This document shows positions 34,543-44,427 of a stretch of DNA of 64,000 nt, piece after piece; position 1 is the stretch's first letter; each line of letters opens with the position of its first letter. The notes under the pieces are model-generated. The model had not been told where the DNA came from and did no database searches. It was given only the letters and a program-made list of their open reading frames with translations. This stretch comes from Candidatus Pelagibacter sp. (GTDB taxonomy: Bacteria; Pseudomonadota; Alphaproteobacteria; Pelagibacterales; Pelagibacteraceae): NCBI GenBank assembly GCA_028139285.1, contig JAOINI010000004.1:6262-70261 (forward strand), in the 5' to 3' direction. A program made the position numbers and the translations under genes.

Positions 34543-36086
34543 TATATGCTTAGTGTTGTATTATTTTTTCTTAAAACTATAATTGATGTTAAGTGTCTTG
34601 CCAAAAAGTAAGCTGTAAAAAGAGTGGTTAAAATTCCTATCCCGAGCGTAATTGCAAAACCTTTAACCGGTCCTGAACCAAATGCGAATAATATTATTGC
34701 AGCTATCAAAGTAGTTATATTTGCATCTAAAACTGTAATTTTTGCTTTAGAATAACCAGAGTCAAATGCATGTATAATTGATTTTTCGGTTTTTAACTCT
34801 TCTTTAATTCTTTCAAATATAAGAACGTTTGCGTCTACCGCCATTCCTACGGTTAAAATAATTCCCGCAATACCGGGAAGTGTCAATGTTGCTTCTAAAA
34901 TTGTTAAAACCCCAACCAACATTAATAAGTTTGCTATTAGAGCAATATTGGCTACTAATCCAAATAATCTATATTTATAAAACATAAAGAATATTACTAA
35001 AATAAATCCTACAATTAGCGAAGTTATTCCTGATTTAATAGAATCTTCTCCCAGATCGGGTCCAACAGTTCTTTCTTCAACTACATCGAGAGGAGTTGGT
35101 AAGGCCCCTGACCTAAGAAGTAAAGCAAGATCAGTAGCTTCTTGAAAAGTAAAATTTCCTGATATTACTCCCTTTCCAGAGGTGATTGGCTCGTTAATAT
35201 TAGGAGCACTTATTATTTTACCATCGAGTACAATAGCCAATCTTTTCCCAACATTATCTGTGGTCGTTCTCCCAAATTTTTGAGAGCCAATTCTATCTAA
35301 TGTAAATGATACTGTTGGTTCATTTTGTTGATTTTGTATACTTGGTTGTGCATCAATTAAATTTTCACCACTCATCACAATTCTTTTACTAATTTTCAAT
35401 GGTTCGCCGATTTCAGAAATTAATTCATCGACTCCAAACTCAGAGTTTTCACTTACCATTCTAAAATTAAGTTTAGCAGTTTTACCTAAAAGTTTTTTAA
35501 TTCTTTCAGGATCTTTAAGCCCTGGTAATTCGACTAAAATTCTCTTTTCTCCCCTTTGTAATATTGTTGGCTCTTTAGTGCCTACATCATCTATTCTGCG
35601 TCTTACAATTTCAATAGATTGTTTTAAAGCTGAATTATTTATGGTAAGGAGTCCAAATTTTGAAAATGAGACTTGGATATAATTATTATCTAGTTTTTTA
35701 TAATCTAATTCAAAAGCTCTATAATTATCAATGTATGGATTTATAAGATTTTCTTTCCTGGAAAAAAAAAATGACTCAAATTTCTCTAAATCATTTATCT
35801 TGAAAGTAAGATTTTGTTTATTAATCTTGAAATCTGTATAATTGAGATTATTTTCCCTTAAGAGTTTTTTAATCGGAATTACTTTTGATTGTATTTTTTC
35901 CTCAACTAGAGAGTCAGAATTTATTTCTAATAAAAGATATGAACCACCCTGTAAATCTAAACCTAAATTTACTTTTTTATCTAAAATTAAGTTATCCTTA
36001 CTTTGAAAATTTAATACAGAGAAAATTGAAATTAAAAAAAAAATTAAATATATTAAAATGATATTTATTTTAGAAAAATTTAACAC
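34542..36086 (-). CDS. secD: protein translocase subunit SecD
   Basis: The partner of SecF, 514 aa. LGLDLQGGSYLLLEI follows the first helix, IEIVRRRIDDVGTKEP and LVELPGLKDPERIK form the periplasmic P1 head, and GKGVISGNFTFQEATDLALLLRSGALPTPL leads to the helices with the proton-path region GMAVDANVLIFERIKEE. It is 9 bp from yajC. Confidence 0.95.
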   Translation of the reverse strand: MLNFSKINIILIYLIFFLISIFSVLNFQSKDNLILDKKVNLGLDLQGGSYLLLEINSDSLVEEKIQSKVIPIKKLLRENNLNYTDFKINKQNLTFKINDLEKFESFFFSRKENLINPYIDNYRAFELDYKKLDNNYIQVSFSKFGLLTINNSALKQSIEIVRRRIDDVGTKEPTILQRGEKRILVELPGLKDPERIKKLLGKTAKLNFRMVSENSEFGVDELISEIGEPLKISKRIVMSGENLIDAQPSIQNQQNEPTVSFTLDRIGSQKFGRTTTDNVGKRLAIVLDGKIISAPNINEPITSGKGVISGNFTFQEATDLALLLRSGALPTPLDVVEERTVGPDLGEDSIKSGITSLIVGFILVIFFMFYKYRLFGLVANIALIANLLMLVGVLTILEATLTLPGIAGIILTVGMAVDANVLIFERIKEELKTEKSIIHAFDSGYSKAKITVLDANITTLIAAIILFAFGSGPVKGFAITLGIGILTTLFTAYFLARHLTSIIVLRKNNTTLSI

Positions 36087-36095
36087 AAAAAAGAA

Positions 36096-36380
36096 TTATT
36101 TTTTTACTTCTTCTTTTTTAAGCAAGCTCGTAATCGTAGATCTTATAATTTGTACTTTAGTGCCCTCTCCAATTACGACTTCAATTCTGTCATCCTCCAT
36201 CACTCGATCTACAACACCTATTATTCCTCCAGATGTAATAACCTCATCGCCTCTTTTTAAAGATTCAACCATAGCTTTGTGGTCTTTTACACGTTTTTGT
36301 TGTGGTCTTATTAAAAAGAAATAAAAAATTACAAAAATTAGTATTAAGGGTATAAATTGTGCAATTCCTTGTCCGCTCAT
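36096..36380 (-). CDS. yajC: preprotein translocase subunit YajC
   Basis: A 94-aa single-helix protein (helix about 8-24, LILIFVIFYFFLIRPQQKR) with a C-terminal soluble region containing GDEVITSGGIIGVVDRV, both family marks. It binds SecDF. It heads the yajC-secD-secF unit on the minus strand; a 47-bp gap separates it from serS. Confidence 0.94.
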   Translation of the reverse strand: MSGQGIAQFIPLILIFVIFYFFLIRPQQKRVKDHKAMVESLKRGDEVITSGGIIGVVDRVMEDDRIEVVIGEGTKVQIIRSTITSLLKKEEVKK

Positions 36381-36427
36381 GAAAAGACAATTATAATAAA
36401 TGGGTCAGATTAACAAGTTAAATTTCA

Positions 36428-37675
36428 TCAAATTTTATCTAAATTATTCATATATTTTTTTAAAACATTTGGGATTGTAATCGATCCATCTTTATTTTGA
36501 TTGTTTTCTAATATAGCAATCATGAGTCTACCAACTGCTAAACCTGATCCATTAAGAGTACCTACAAATTCGTTTCCATTTTGAGATTTATACTTAGCTC
36601 CCATTCTTCTAGCTTGGAAAGTTCCACATGATGAGCAACTTGATATTTCTCGATACTTATTTTCAGAAGGTATCCATACTTCAATATCGTAAGTTTTTTC
36701 AGCGCTAAATCCCATATCACCAGTAGATAATAAAACGATTTGATAAGGCATTTCTAATTTTTCTAAAATTGTTTTTGCGCAATTTAACATTCTATCTAGC
36801 TCAGTAATACAATTTTTAGGCTCTACGATGCTAACTAATTCAACTTTATAAAATTGATGCTGCCTTATCATGCCTTTAGTGTCTTTCCCGTAACTACCGG
36901 CTTCTTTACGAAAACATGGTGTTGAGGCTACATACCTTTGAGGTAATAAATCTTTATTTATTAAAGATTTTCTTACTAGATTTGTTAAAACTACTTCAGC
37001 TGTTGGGATTAAATATTTTTTTTGACCAGAGTTTTCAAATTTTATTTCAAATTGATCCTCTTCAAATTTAGGAAGCTGTCCAGTCCCAAACATTACATCT
37101 TCATTTACAATTAATGGTGGTGAAATCTCAACGTAATCAAATTCATTTGTATGAATATCAAGCATGAAGTTTATAAGTGCTCTCTCTAATTTAGCAATAT
37201 TATTTTTTAAAATTACAAATCTTGATCCAGATAATTTAGTTGCTGTTTCAAAATCTATCTCATTAGATTTAGAACCAAGTTCAATGTGTGATCTAGGATT
37301 AAAATCAAATTCTTTAATTTTTCCAAATTTATTAATAAGTTTATTTGACTTTTCATCCTTTCCTACTGGAACATCAGGTTGAGCGATATTAGGTAAAATA
37401 TGCATCAATTCATTAAGTTTATTTTGAGCAATTACTTGATCCTGAGATAATTTTAATATTTTCTTGGAAATTTTTTTCGATTTCTCAAAATTTGATTTAT
37501 CTTTTGATTTTGACAAGACGCCTTTTTCTTGCTCTAGTTTTTCCTTTTCGCTAATTAATTTTCTATTTTTATCATCCATACTTTCGAATAGATCAGTATT
37601 AAATTTAAAATTTCTATCAAGTAATTTTTTTTTGAAAGTGTTTAAGTTTTTCCTTAATTCTTTTATATTATGCAT
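36428..37675 (-). CDS. serS: serine--tRNA ligase
   Basis: Class II synthetase, 415 aa. The N-terminal coiled-coil arm (about 1-105) binds the long variable arm of tRNA-Ser. Motif 2 FRKEAGSYGKDTKG is present, with TAEVVLTNL and the motif 3 region NGSGLAVGRLMIAILE. Its start overlaps the end of tatC by 8 bp. Cognate tRNA-Ser is at 20198. Confidence 0.96.
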   Translation of the reverse strand: MHNIKELRKNLNTFKKKLLDRNFKFNTDLFESMDDKNRKLISEKEKLEQEKGVLSKSKDKSNFEKSKKISKKILKLSQDQVIAQNKLNELMHILPNIAQPDVPVGKDEKSNKLINKFGKIKEFDFNPRSHIELGSKSNEIDFETATKLSGSRFVILKNNIAKLERALINFMLDIHTNEFDYVEISPPLIVNEDVMFGTGQLPKFEEDQFEIKFENSGQKKYLIPTAEVVLTNLVRKSLINKDLLPQRYVASTPCFRKEAGSYGKDTKGMIRQHQFYKVELVSIVEPKNCITELDRMLNCAKTILEKLEMPYQIVLLSTGDMGFSAEKTYDIEVWIPSENKYREISSCSSCGTFQARRMGAKYKSQNGNEFVGTLNGSGLAVGRLMIAILENNQNKDGSITIPNVLKKYMNNLDKI

Positions 37676-38429
37676 CTTTTATTTCATCTTCTTTTTTTTC
37701 TGTAAATCTCACGGTAAATATAGATAACTCATAGAGTAATAACAAAGGTATTGCTAGTCCAACCTGAGTAATAGGGTCAGGCGGAGTTAAAATTGCTGCT
37801 AAAGCAAATATTATTACAATTACATATCTTCTTCTTGTTCTTAAATATTCAGAGTTTACTACTCCAACTCTTGCTAATAAATTTAATAATATCGGTAATT
37901 GAAAACTTATTCCGAAAGCAAAAATTAACCTCATTACTAATGATAAATATTCATTAACTTTTGCCTCAAGTTGTATTGGTAAACTTGAATTAGTACCTAT
38001 GGTTTCAAATGATAAAAAAAATTTTATGGCTAAAGGCATAACTAAGTAATAAACTAAAAATCCACCTAACAAAAAAAGAATTGGTGTTGATATTAAATAA
38101 GGCAATATCGCTTTTTTTTCGTTTTTATAAAGTCCAGGCGCAATAAATTTATATATTTGGATTAATAAAACCGGGCTACCTAAAAAAATTGCTGTAAAAA
38201 ATGCAACTTTTATATAAGTTATAAATGTTTCATGTAATGCTGTAAAAATTAAACGTCTAGAAACTTTATCGTCTTTTACGGCTTCAGCATAAGGTGATAC
38301 TAAAAAATTGTAAATATGCTCTGCAAAAATATATGCAATAATAAATGATATAAAAATAAAAATTAAAGAATTTAAAAGTCTAGAACGCAACTCAATAAAA
38401 TGACTTGTAAAAGAATTGCTATCCGCCAT
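37668..38429 (-). CDS. tatC: twin-arginine translocase subunit TatC
   Basis: The receptor of the Tat pathway, 253 aa with six membrane helices. It has FTSHFIELRSRLLNSLIFI (conserved Glu/Arg at the N-terminus), the FKIAF-like YIKVAFFTAIFLGSPVLLIQIY, KFIAPGLYKNEKK, and FAFGISFQLPILLNLL (Glu replaced by Gln at the usual F-E-x-P site). Overlaps tatB by 11 bp. Confidence 0.95.
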   Translation of the reverse strand: MADSNSFTSHFIELRSRLLNSLIFIFISFIIAYIFAEHIYNFLVSPYAEAVKDDKVSRRLIFTALHETFITYIKVAFFTAIFLGSPVLLIQIYKFIAPGLYKNEKKAILPYLISTPILFLLGGFLVYYLVMPLAIKFFLSFETIGTNSSLPIQLEAKVNEYLSLVMRLIFAFGISFQLPILLNLLARVGVVNSEYLRTRRRYVIVIIFALAAILTPPDPITQVGLAIPLLLLYELSIFTVRFTEKKEDEIKDA

Positions 38430-38655
38430 TATTATTATCTTTTTTTATTTTGTCATTTTTATTGACAAATTCTTCCTCTAAATCAACTTCTTTAGTGACC
38501 GAAGACACCTCTCTTTGAAAGTTACTAATAGTGTTTTTAAATTTTCCTATATAAGTGCCAATTTTTTTTAAAGCTATAGGAAATTCTTTAGGACCCAAAA
38601 CTAAAATTGCAATAATTACTACGGATAAAATCTCTAACCAACCAATTTGAGGCAT
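38419..38655 (-). CDS. tatB: Sec-independent translocase protein TatB
   Basis: A 78-aa protein with one N-terminal membrane helix (about 6-20, EILSVVIIAILVLGPKEFP, with the TatB-specific Glu and Gly-Pro) and an amphipathic helix with a charged tail. It is shorter than most TatB proteins (usually above 120 aa). It sits between tatA and tatC. Confidence 0.92.
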   Translation of the reverse strand: MPQIGWLEILSVVIIAILVLGPKEFPIALKKIGTYIGKFKNTISNFQREVSSVTKEVDLEEEFVNKNDKIKKDNNNGG

Positions 38656-38660
38656 TTCTA

Positions 38661-38858
38661 TTATTTATTTTCGGAGTCAGAATTCTCTGACTTAGAATTG
38701 TCATCTTGATTAGTTGTAGATGTATCATCAGACATACCTTTTTTGAAACTTTTAATGCCTTTTGCCACATCGCCCATTAAACTAGATATTTTACCGCGTC
38801 CAAAAAGCAAGACAACAAGAACAACTACAATTGCTATTTGCCAGAAACTAATTCCCAT
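38661..38858 (-). CDS. tatA: Sec-independent translocase protein TatA
   Basis: A 65-aa pore-forming Tat subunit: a membrane helix (about 5-20, [19 protein letters not shown]), the FGRGKI hinge and an amphipathic helix followed by an acidic Ser/Asp/Asn tail. It is 5 bp from tatB. The M48 lipoprotein at 23309 carries a twin-Arg motif and is a candidate substrate. Confidence 0.94.
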   Translation of the reverse strand: MGISFWQIAIVVVLVVLLFGRGKISSLMGDVAKGIKSFKKGMSDDTSTTNQDDNSKSENSDSENK

Positions 38859-38900
38859 GATAATTAATTATATACAATAAAAAGACTTAAATAAATATGT

Positions 38901-39587
38901 TTATTTTTCTTCTTCAGGTGTTTTTTTAATCGCCTCGTCAATATCTTCGTAAATATTCTGCTTTTCAGATATAGACTGCTCTTTATAGAATTTTCCAGTT
39001 CCAAAAATAGATTTATCTATAGATGAAGTATCGATAAGTCCTGCAGAACCCAGCTCATCAATTGTTGGTAAATCGGATAACTTTTGGATATTAAAGTGAT
39101 TTAAAAAATTTTCTGTAGTAGCATACTGTATTGGTTTCCCAGGAACATCCTTCCGACCAGCAGGCCTAACCCAGTCGAGTTCAAGCAAAATTTCTAAAGT
39201 ATTTGAAGCAAATGAAACACCTCTAATTTCCTCAATCTCAGATCTAGTTACCGGTTGATGGTAAACAATAATTGCTAAAGTTTCTATAGTAGCTTTTGAT
39301 AATTTTTTTTGAGTAGATTTTTGTAGTGCCATTAATTTTGCTAAATCTTCAGCAGTTCTAAAAGACCACTTGTTCTTAATACAAACTAAATTAATTCCTC
39401 TTTTTTTATAAATTTCCTGAAGATTTTCTAGTATCTTTTTTAAATCAGTTGAAGTTTGTATTCTTTTCTCGATTGTTTCTATATCTAAGGGCTCTGATGC
39501 TGCGAATAAAATGGCTTCGACTTGTCTTTCAATTTTAGTTGGTGATGAAGGAAAATCTATTATATTATTTTTTTTTTTATTATTCAT
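38901..39587 (-). CDS. scpB: segregation and condensation protein B
   Basis: Kleisin-interacting winged-helix subunit of the SMC-ScpAB condensin, 228 aa. It has QVEAILFAASEPLDIETIEKR, LAIIVYHQPVTRSEIEEIRG and GRKDVPGKPIQYATTENFL, all typical. The C-terminal tail is charged and variable. It overlaps scpA by 8 bp. Confidence 0.94.
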   Translation of the reverse strand: MNNKKKNNIIDFPSSPTKIERQVEAILFAASEPLDIETIEKRIQTSTDLKKILENLQEIYKKRGINLVCIKNKWSFRTAEDLAKLMALQKSTQKKLSKATIETLAIIVYHQPVTRSEIEEIRGVSFASNTLEILLELDWVRPAGRKDVPGKPIQYATTENFLNHFNIQKLSDLPTIDELGSAGLIDTSSIDKSIFGTGKFYKEQSISEKQNIYEDIDEAIKKTPEEEK

Positions 39588-40323
39588 TATGTATTTTTTT
39601 AACCATTAATTTATCAAATATTTTTTTTTGAGAAATTGAAAGTAAACCCTCTTTTGTTAGCTCTAAGCTTGCAGCGAAGATGCCAGCTATACCAGTTCTT
39701 TTCATTTTATTTTCTGAATAAAATTTTGGTATTAATTCAATAAGATTTTTCCAATCCTTAATCCCATTAAGATTATTTTTTAAATGTTTAATACCTTCCT
39801 CGGTGGTAAAAACAGGTAATTTTGGGATACTTATATTTTGAAAAGTTTTTTGCATTTGTATATTAGAATAGGTTTTTAATAATTCATAAAGAGAAACATC
39901 GTAAACAGGTGTGTTAATAGATCTTATACCACCTTTCATTCCCCTGGAAAAAATATGAACACCTAATCTTTTTTTTTGGAGCATTTGATCTGATAAAATT
40001 CTAATAAGCTCTAATTTCTTTAATTGTAATTTTAATTTCTCAGCAACTTCTAGAGCTTTAAAATCATCGTCGTCATCCTCGGGTAGTAAAAGTTTTGATT
40101 TTAAGTATGCCAGCCAAGTAGCCATCAATAAATATTCAGATGCAGTTTCAAGATTTAAATCTTCATGCTTTTTTATAAACTCTAAAAATTGATCTGCTAA
40201 CAAAGTAATAGAAATTTCTGCTAAATTAACTTTTTGTGATTTCGCCAAATCAAGTAAAAGTTCTAAGGGTCCAGTATAGTTTGGTATATCAATAGATATC
40301 TGGGTCGTATTATTTGATTCCAT
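39580..40323 (-). CDS. scpA: segregation and condensation protein A
   Basis: Kleisin subunit of condensin, 247 aa. It begins with the N-terminal helical SMC-neck domain (YTGPLELLLDLAKSQKVNLAEI, YLLMATWLAYLKSKLLLPED), an acidic DDDDD run and ends with a winged-helix domain (FAASLELTKEGLLSISQK). It is 8 bp from nagZ in the conserved nagZ-scpA-scpB order. Confidence 0.94.
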   Translation of the reverse strand: MESNNTTQISIDIPNYTGPLELLLDLAKSQKVNLAEISITLLADQFLEFIKKHEDLNLETASEYLLMATWLAYLKSKLLLPEDDDDDFKALEVAEKLKLQLKKLELIRILSDQMLQKKRLGVHIFSRGMKGGIRSINTPVYDVSLYELLKTYSNIQMQKTFQNISIPKLPVFTTEEGIKHLKNNLNGIKDWKNLIELIPKFYSENKMKRTGIAGIFAASLELTKEGLLSISQKKIFDKLMVKKIHNE

Positions 40324-40331
40324 TATTAATT

Positions 40332-41276
40332 TTACATTAAAAATTTATAAAATTCTGAAGTTTTTTTTGAAGTAAATTTATCAATATATGGTAGAGATTT
40401 AATCAATTTGAAGTTGTCATTTGTTTTTCCTGCACAATATAAAACTAAATTACAACCAGCTTCTATTGATTTTACAGCATTTGTAATTAAATCATGTTTC
40501 AAAGCTTTCATAGAAATATCATCAGAAATTAGTATGCCTTTAAAACCTATTTTTTTTCTTATAATTTCTTTGATAATTTTTTTTGAATGTGTTGCTGCAT
40601 TCCTATTATCAAGTTTAGTATAAAGAATATGAGCGGTCATAGCTAATTTTGCATTTGATAATTTAAAAGGGTAAAAATCTATTTTGCTGAGCTTTTTTAA
40701 ATGTAAATTTACTTTTGGTAATCTTTTATGACTATCTACTGTAGCAGCTCCATGTCCTGGTATATGTTTAATAATACCAGCTATTTTTTTTATGTGCAGA
40801 TACTTTAAAGTTAATTTTCCCAATTGTTGTACTGTTTTTCTATTATTTGAAAAACTTCTATTTCCAATTACTTTATTGGTATTCTTTCTTATTACATCAA
40901 GAACTGGTATCGTATTAATATTTATACCTAATTCATTAAGAATTTTACATAATGAAAAAATATATTCTTGGTAAGTTTTGGTGCAAAAATCTTTATTTTT
41001 TTTAAATAGATTTCCAAAAAAACTTGCAGATATACTGTGATTTATAATATTTCTCAATCTAGAGACTTTTGCCCCTTCTTCGTCAATTATTATTGGAAAT
41101 TTCGTGTCATTAGTTAAATTTCTTATATTCATAGTTAAGTTCTTTATTTGTTTTTTAGATTTTAAATTTCGTTTAAAAAGAATAACTCCCCAAGGTTTTT
41201 CTTTTGACAGTAGAATTTTTTCCATTTTTGATAATTTGGTTCCATTTAGACTAACAATTAATGCCTTCTTTTTCAT
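40332..41276 (-). CDS. nagZ: beta-N-acetylhexosaminidase (GH3, NagZ)
   Basis: Cytoplasmic GH3 glycosidase that removes GlcNAc from recycled muropeptides, 314 aa. IIDEEGAKVSRL (in place of DQEGGRVQR), IIKHIPGHGAATVDSHKRLP (catalytic His loop) and ILISDDISMKAL (nucleophile Asp) are clear. Its start overlaps the 88-aa membrane protein by 4 bp. It connects to the wall enzymes MltB and PBP5 of this window. Confidence 0.9.
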   Translation of the reverse strand: MKKKALIVSLNGTKLSKMEKILLSKEKPWGVILFKRNLKSKKQIKNLTMNIRNLTNDTKFPIIIDEEGAKVSRLRNIINHSISASFFGNLFKKNKDFCTKTYQEYIFSLCKILNELGININTIPVLDVIRKNTNKVIGNRSFSNNRKTVQQLGKLTLKYLHIKKIAGIIKHIPGHGAATVDSHKRLPKVNLHLKKLSKIDFYPFKLSNAKLAMTAHILYTKLDNRNAATHSKKIIKEIIRKKIGFKGILISDDISMKALKHDLITNAVKSIEAGCNLVLYCAGKTNDNFKLIKSLPYIDKFTSKKTSEFYKFLM

Positions 41277-41539
41277 TGTTGCTTTAGCAAATCCCAGAAG
41301 TTTCTTTTCTTGTTCTCTTCAATGTCATTTTTTAAAGAGTTATTAAATTCAATTACATTGTTAGTATCATTTTTTAATACTGGAAGATCAATAATTTTTT
41401 CTTTTAAAATCTGATCAATGTTTTCACGATTATAATTTTTAGCATCAACATTTTTATTAGAGGAATAATAATTATAGATACTGAGTAAAAAAATAAAAGT
41501 TAACAAAAACATAATAGTATTAAACATTTTAATCATCAC
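41273..41539 (-). CDS. small single-helix membrane protein at the SPOR-protein position
   Basis: An 88-aa protein with one N-terminal membrane helix (about 8-25) and a hydrophilic Asn/Lys-rich tail ending FWDLLKQQ. No domain is recognised. In many alphaproteobacteria an SPOR-domain protein occupies this position between argS and nagZ; here only the helix and a short tail remain, so it may be its eroded counterpart. It overlaps both neighbours by 4 bp, which argues for real translation. Confidence 0.6.
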   Translation of the reverse strand: MMIKMFNTIMFLLTFIFLLSIYNYYSSNKNVDAKNYNRENIDQILKEKIIDLPVLKNDTNNVIEFNNSLKNDIEENKKRNFWDLLKQQ

Positions 41540-43260
41540 ATTTTTTCTGGAAGTGAAACTCCTAAAATATTCATTCCATTTCTAATAACTATTGCAATTA
41601 AATAAAGAAAGACAAAAGACTCAAATCTTTTCAAAACACCTTTTTCAATGAACTTAAATTTACTATCTTCATTCCCCTTACTCCAGTAAGAATGAAATAA
41701 TGTAGAGAGCTCGTATAGATAAAAAGGAATTTTATGTGGTTCAAGTTTATAGGCTGCTGATTCAATTACTTTCGGCCACTCAAATACTTTTCGATAAATT
41801 TTTTCTTCATACTCATTAAAATTAAAAGATTTAGCATCAACATATATTTCATCTTTTAAATCCTTTTGAAGTGTTCTAGCAATTGAATTAATTCTAGCGT
41901 ACGCGTACTGAACATAATAAACTGGATTATCTTTTGTTTTTTCTTTTACTTTTTCAAAGTCAAAATCAAGCTCCATATCATTGCTCCTGTTTAACATCAT
42001 AAATCTTATTGCGTCTTTATTTACCTCATTTAATAAGTCTTGAGCAGAAATAAAATCACCAGCTCTTTTAGACATTTTGAAGGGCTTTCCATTTTTATAA
42101 AGTTTTACTAATTGACAAACTTTACAATTAAGTTTTACTTTTTCATTTGATAAAGCAGAAACAGCAGCTGTAATCCTTTTTATATAACCTGTATGGTCCG
42201 CACCAAGAATATTAATTAAATTATCATATTTTCTATTTATCTTATCTGAGTGATATGCAACATCATTGGCAAAGTAAGTCCATGATCCATCATTTTTTTG
42301 TAATGCTCTATCCATGTCATCGCCAAATTTTGATGATTTAAAAATTAATCTTTTAACCTTTTTCCAGTTTTTAGACTCCTCGCCCTTTGGTGGATCGAGA
42401 TAACCTTCCTCTACAAATTTTTTATCTTGTAGTTTTTTCACTGCTTTTTTTACTAAATCTTGATTAACCAAATCTGTTTCGGAGAAAAAATTATCATGTT
42501 TTATACCGAGTTTTTGTAAATCGTTTTTAATAAGGTTCATTGACTCCTTTAAAGAGAGTGTTTTAAGTTCTTCAAAACAATTTTCAAATATCTCTAAATT
42601 TAAATTCTGATTTTTTGAAATTATATTTTTAGCTATTTCTCTGATATAATCTCCCGGATACAAATGTTCTTTAATAATAAATTTTTCTTTAAATTTAATT
42701 TCCCTTATTCTTAAGTAAATAGACTCAACAAAATTTTTGATTTGGTTTCCATAATCATTGATGTAATACTCTTTCACAACTTTATTTCCATTGAACAAGA
42801 GTAAATTAGATATGACATCTCCAAAGATAGCTCCCCTACAATGTCCAACATGCATTGGGCCAGTTGGGTTAGCTGAAACAAACTCTACATTGTATGACTC
42901 TTTAGTTTGTTTTGATCCAAAGATTTCTTTATTTTTGATTATTTCATTTATATTTATAGCAATCCCTTTTTTGGAAAGTTTAATATTAAGGAAGCCTGGC
43001 CCGGCAACTTCAATTTGTTCAAAATGGTTAATTTTATTTAAAAGAAGATTTTTAATCTCTAAAGTTAATTTATTAGGTGCAATTTTATTTGCTTTCGCTA
43101 AAACTAAACAAACATTAGTTGATAAATCATAATTAAAATGTTCAGGTGGAATTTCCAGAGTTATATCGTTTAAATTATCAATATTTTCTAAATTTAAAAA
43201 ATCTTTACTTTCTAAAATTATTTTATTTATTTGTGTTAAATAGTTTTCAAATATATTCAT
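41536..43260 (-). CDS. argS: arginine--tRNA ligase
   Basis: Class I synthetase, 574 aa. The HIGH-type motif is in VSANPTGPMHVGHCRGAIFG, followed by YYINDYGNQIKNF, ILGADHTGYIKRI, KMSKRAGDF (KMSKS equivalent) and a C-terminal anticodon-binding helix bundle with YVQYAYARINSI. It overlaps dgt by 4 bp and the small membrane protein by 4 bp. Confidence 0.96.
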   Translation of the reverse strand: MNIFENYLTQINKIILESKDFLNLENIDNLNDITLEIPPEHFNYDLSTNVCLVLAKANKIAPNKLTLEIKNLLLNKINHFEQIEVAGPGFLNIKLSKKGIAININEIIKNKEIFGSKQTKESYNVEFVSANPTGPMHVGHCRGAIFGDVISNLLLFNGNKVVKEYYINDYGNQIKNFVESIYLRIREIKFKEKFIIKEHLYPGDYIREIAKNIISKNQNLNLEIFENCFEELKTLSLKESMNLIKNDLQKLGIKHDNFFSETDLVNQDLVKKAVKKLQDKKFVEEGYLDPPKGEESKNWKKVKRLIFKSSKFGDDMDRALQKNDGSWTYFANDVAYHSDKINRKYDNLINILGADHTGYIKRITAAVSALSNEKVKLNCKVCQLVKLYKNGKPFKMSKRAGDFISAQDLLNEVNKDAIRFMMLNRSNDMELDFDFEKVKEKTKDNPVYYVQYAYARINSIARTLQKDLKDEIYVDAKSFNFNEYEEKIYRKVFEWPKVIESAAYKLEPHKIPFYLYELSTLFHSYWSKGNEDSKFKFIEKGVLKRFESFVFLYLIAIVIRNGMNILGVSLPEKM

Positions 43261-44396
43261 TTAATTTTATTGTAAAGATTTATTGCATATCTGTCAGTCA
43301 TACCAGCGATAAAATCACAAATTGATCTTGCGATGTTTGATTTATCATACTTACTAACATTTATATAACTTCTAGGATTTTTTTTTATTGATGAGAATAA
43401 TTTTTTAACAATTTTTTTTCCTGCATCTGTATTGAATCGCACTTTTTTATGGTAATACATTTTTCTTCTTAAAAAACTTTTAATTTTTTTATCAAATTTG
43501 CTCATTCTTTTTGAAAAGGTGACAAGCGGATATTTAGATTTTAAAACATCGCTAATATTATTAATCTTATTTTTTTTAATATTTGCTTGAGTAGTTTGTA
43601 TTAAATCTTTAACCATTTCATTGATTATTTCTCTTACTATTTGTCTAATAACTAAATCCATCGAATTTTTTTTTAATTTTTTCTTATGTTTTAGAACAAT
43701 TTTATTTAAAACTGGAATTTTTTCCAGATCTCTGAGATTAAATAGATTTGCCTTTAATCCATCTTCTATATCATGACTATTATATGCTATATCATCTGAT
43801 ATTGAAGCGATCTGCGCTTCAAGTGATGGACTTAAAGAAAATTTAATTTTATTTTTGAAATATGAAAGTCCTAAAATTTTTTTTAATTTACTCAAATTTT
43901 TAATTGGACCATTATGTTTAATTAGTCCATCTAATGTCTCAAAAGTTAAATTCAAACCTTTAAATTCATAATACCTATTTTCTAAAAATAGGATTATTCT
44001 TAAAGTTTGAATGTTATGATCAAATCCTCCAAATTTTCTCATGCAATAATTAAGCGCATCCTCACCTGCATGCCCAAATGGAGTATGTCCTAAATCATGA
44101 GCTAAACTAAGTGTTTCACATAAATCTTCATTTAAATTAAAAAATTTAGACAAAGTTCTAGCTATTTGAGCTACCTCTAAAGAGTGAGTGATTCTTGTTC
44201 TAAAATGATCTCCCGAGGTATTAACAAAAACTTGTGTTTTGTGTTTAAGTCTTCTGAAAGCAGTAGAATGTATTATCCTATCTCTATCCCTTTGAAAATC
44301 TGATCTTAATGAAGTTTTTTTTTCTTTAAAAAACCTACCCTTTGACTTTAATGGTACAGCTAATTTAGATAAAGTTTGGATTGAATTTTTTTGCAT
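43257..44396 (-). CDS. dgt: deoxyguanosinetriphosphate triphosphohydrolase-like HD protein
   Basis: dNTP triphosphohydrolase of the HD superfamily, 379 aa. It has FQRDRDRIIHSTAFRRLKHK, FRTRITHSLEVAQIARTL (metal His), SLAHDLGHTPFGHAGEDAL (HD pair and following His) and DDIAYNSHDIEDGL. It removes tripolyphosphate from dNTPs and helps balance dNTP pools. It diverges from the IscA-like gene across only 31 bp. Confidence 0.92.
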   Translation of the reverse strand: MQKNSIQTLSKLAVPLKSKGRFFKEKKTSLRSDFQRDRDRIIHSTAFRRLKHKTQVFVNTSGDHFRTRITHSLEVAQIARTLSKFFNLNEDLCETLSLAHDLGHTPFGHAGEDALNYCMRKFGGFDHNIQTLRIILFLENRYYEFKGLNLTFETLDGLIKHNGPIKNLSKLKKILGLSYFKNKIKFSLSPSLEAQIASISDDIAYNSHDIEDGLKANLFNLRDLEKIPVLNKIVLKHKKKLKKNSMDLVIRQIVREIINEMVKDLIQTTQANIKKNKINNISDVLKSKYPLVTFSKRMSKFDKKIKSFLRRKMYYHKKVRFNTDAGKKIVKKLFSSIKKNPRSYINVSKYDKSNIARSICDFIAGMTDRYAINLYNKIK

Positions 44397-44427
44397 GCTT
44401 ACTATATAGATTATATACTAAATAATT
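44397..44427. promoter_or_regulatory. 31-bp divergent promoter gap between dgt and the IscA-like gene
   Basis: The gap holds TATATA-GAT-TATATA (44404-44418), two TATATA arms that could serve as -10 elements for both directions. There is no room for separate -35 boxes outside the coding regions, so the -35 elements probably lie within the opposite gene. The promoter call is inference from position and composition. Confidence 0.4.
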
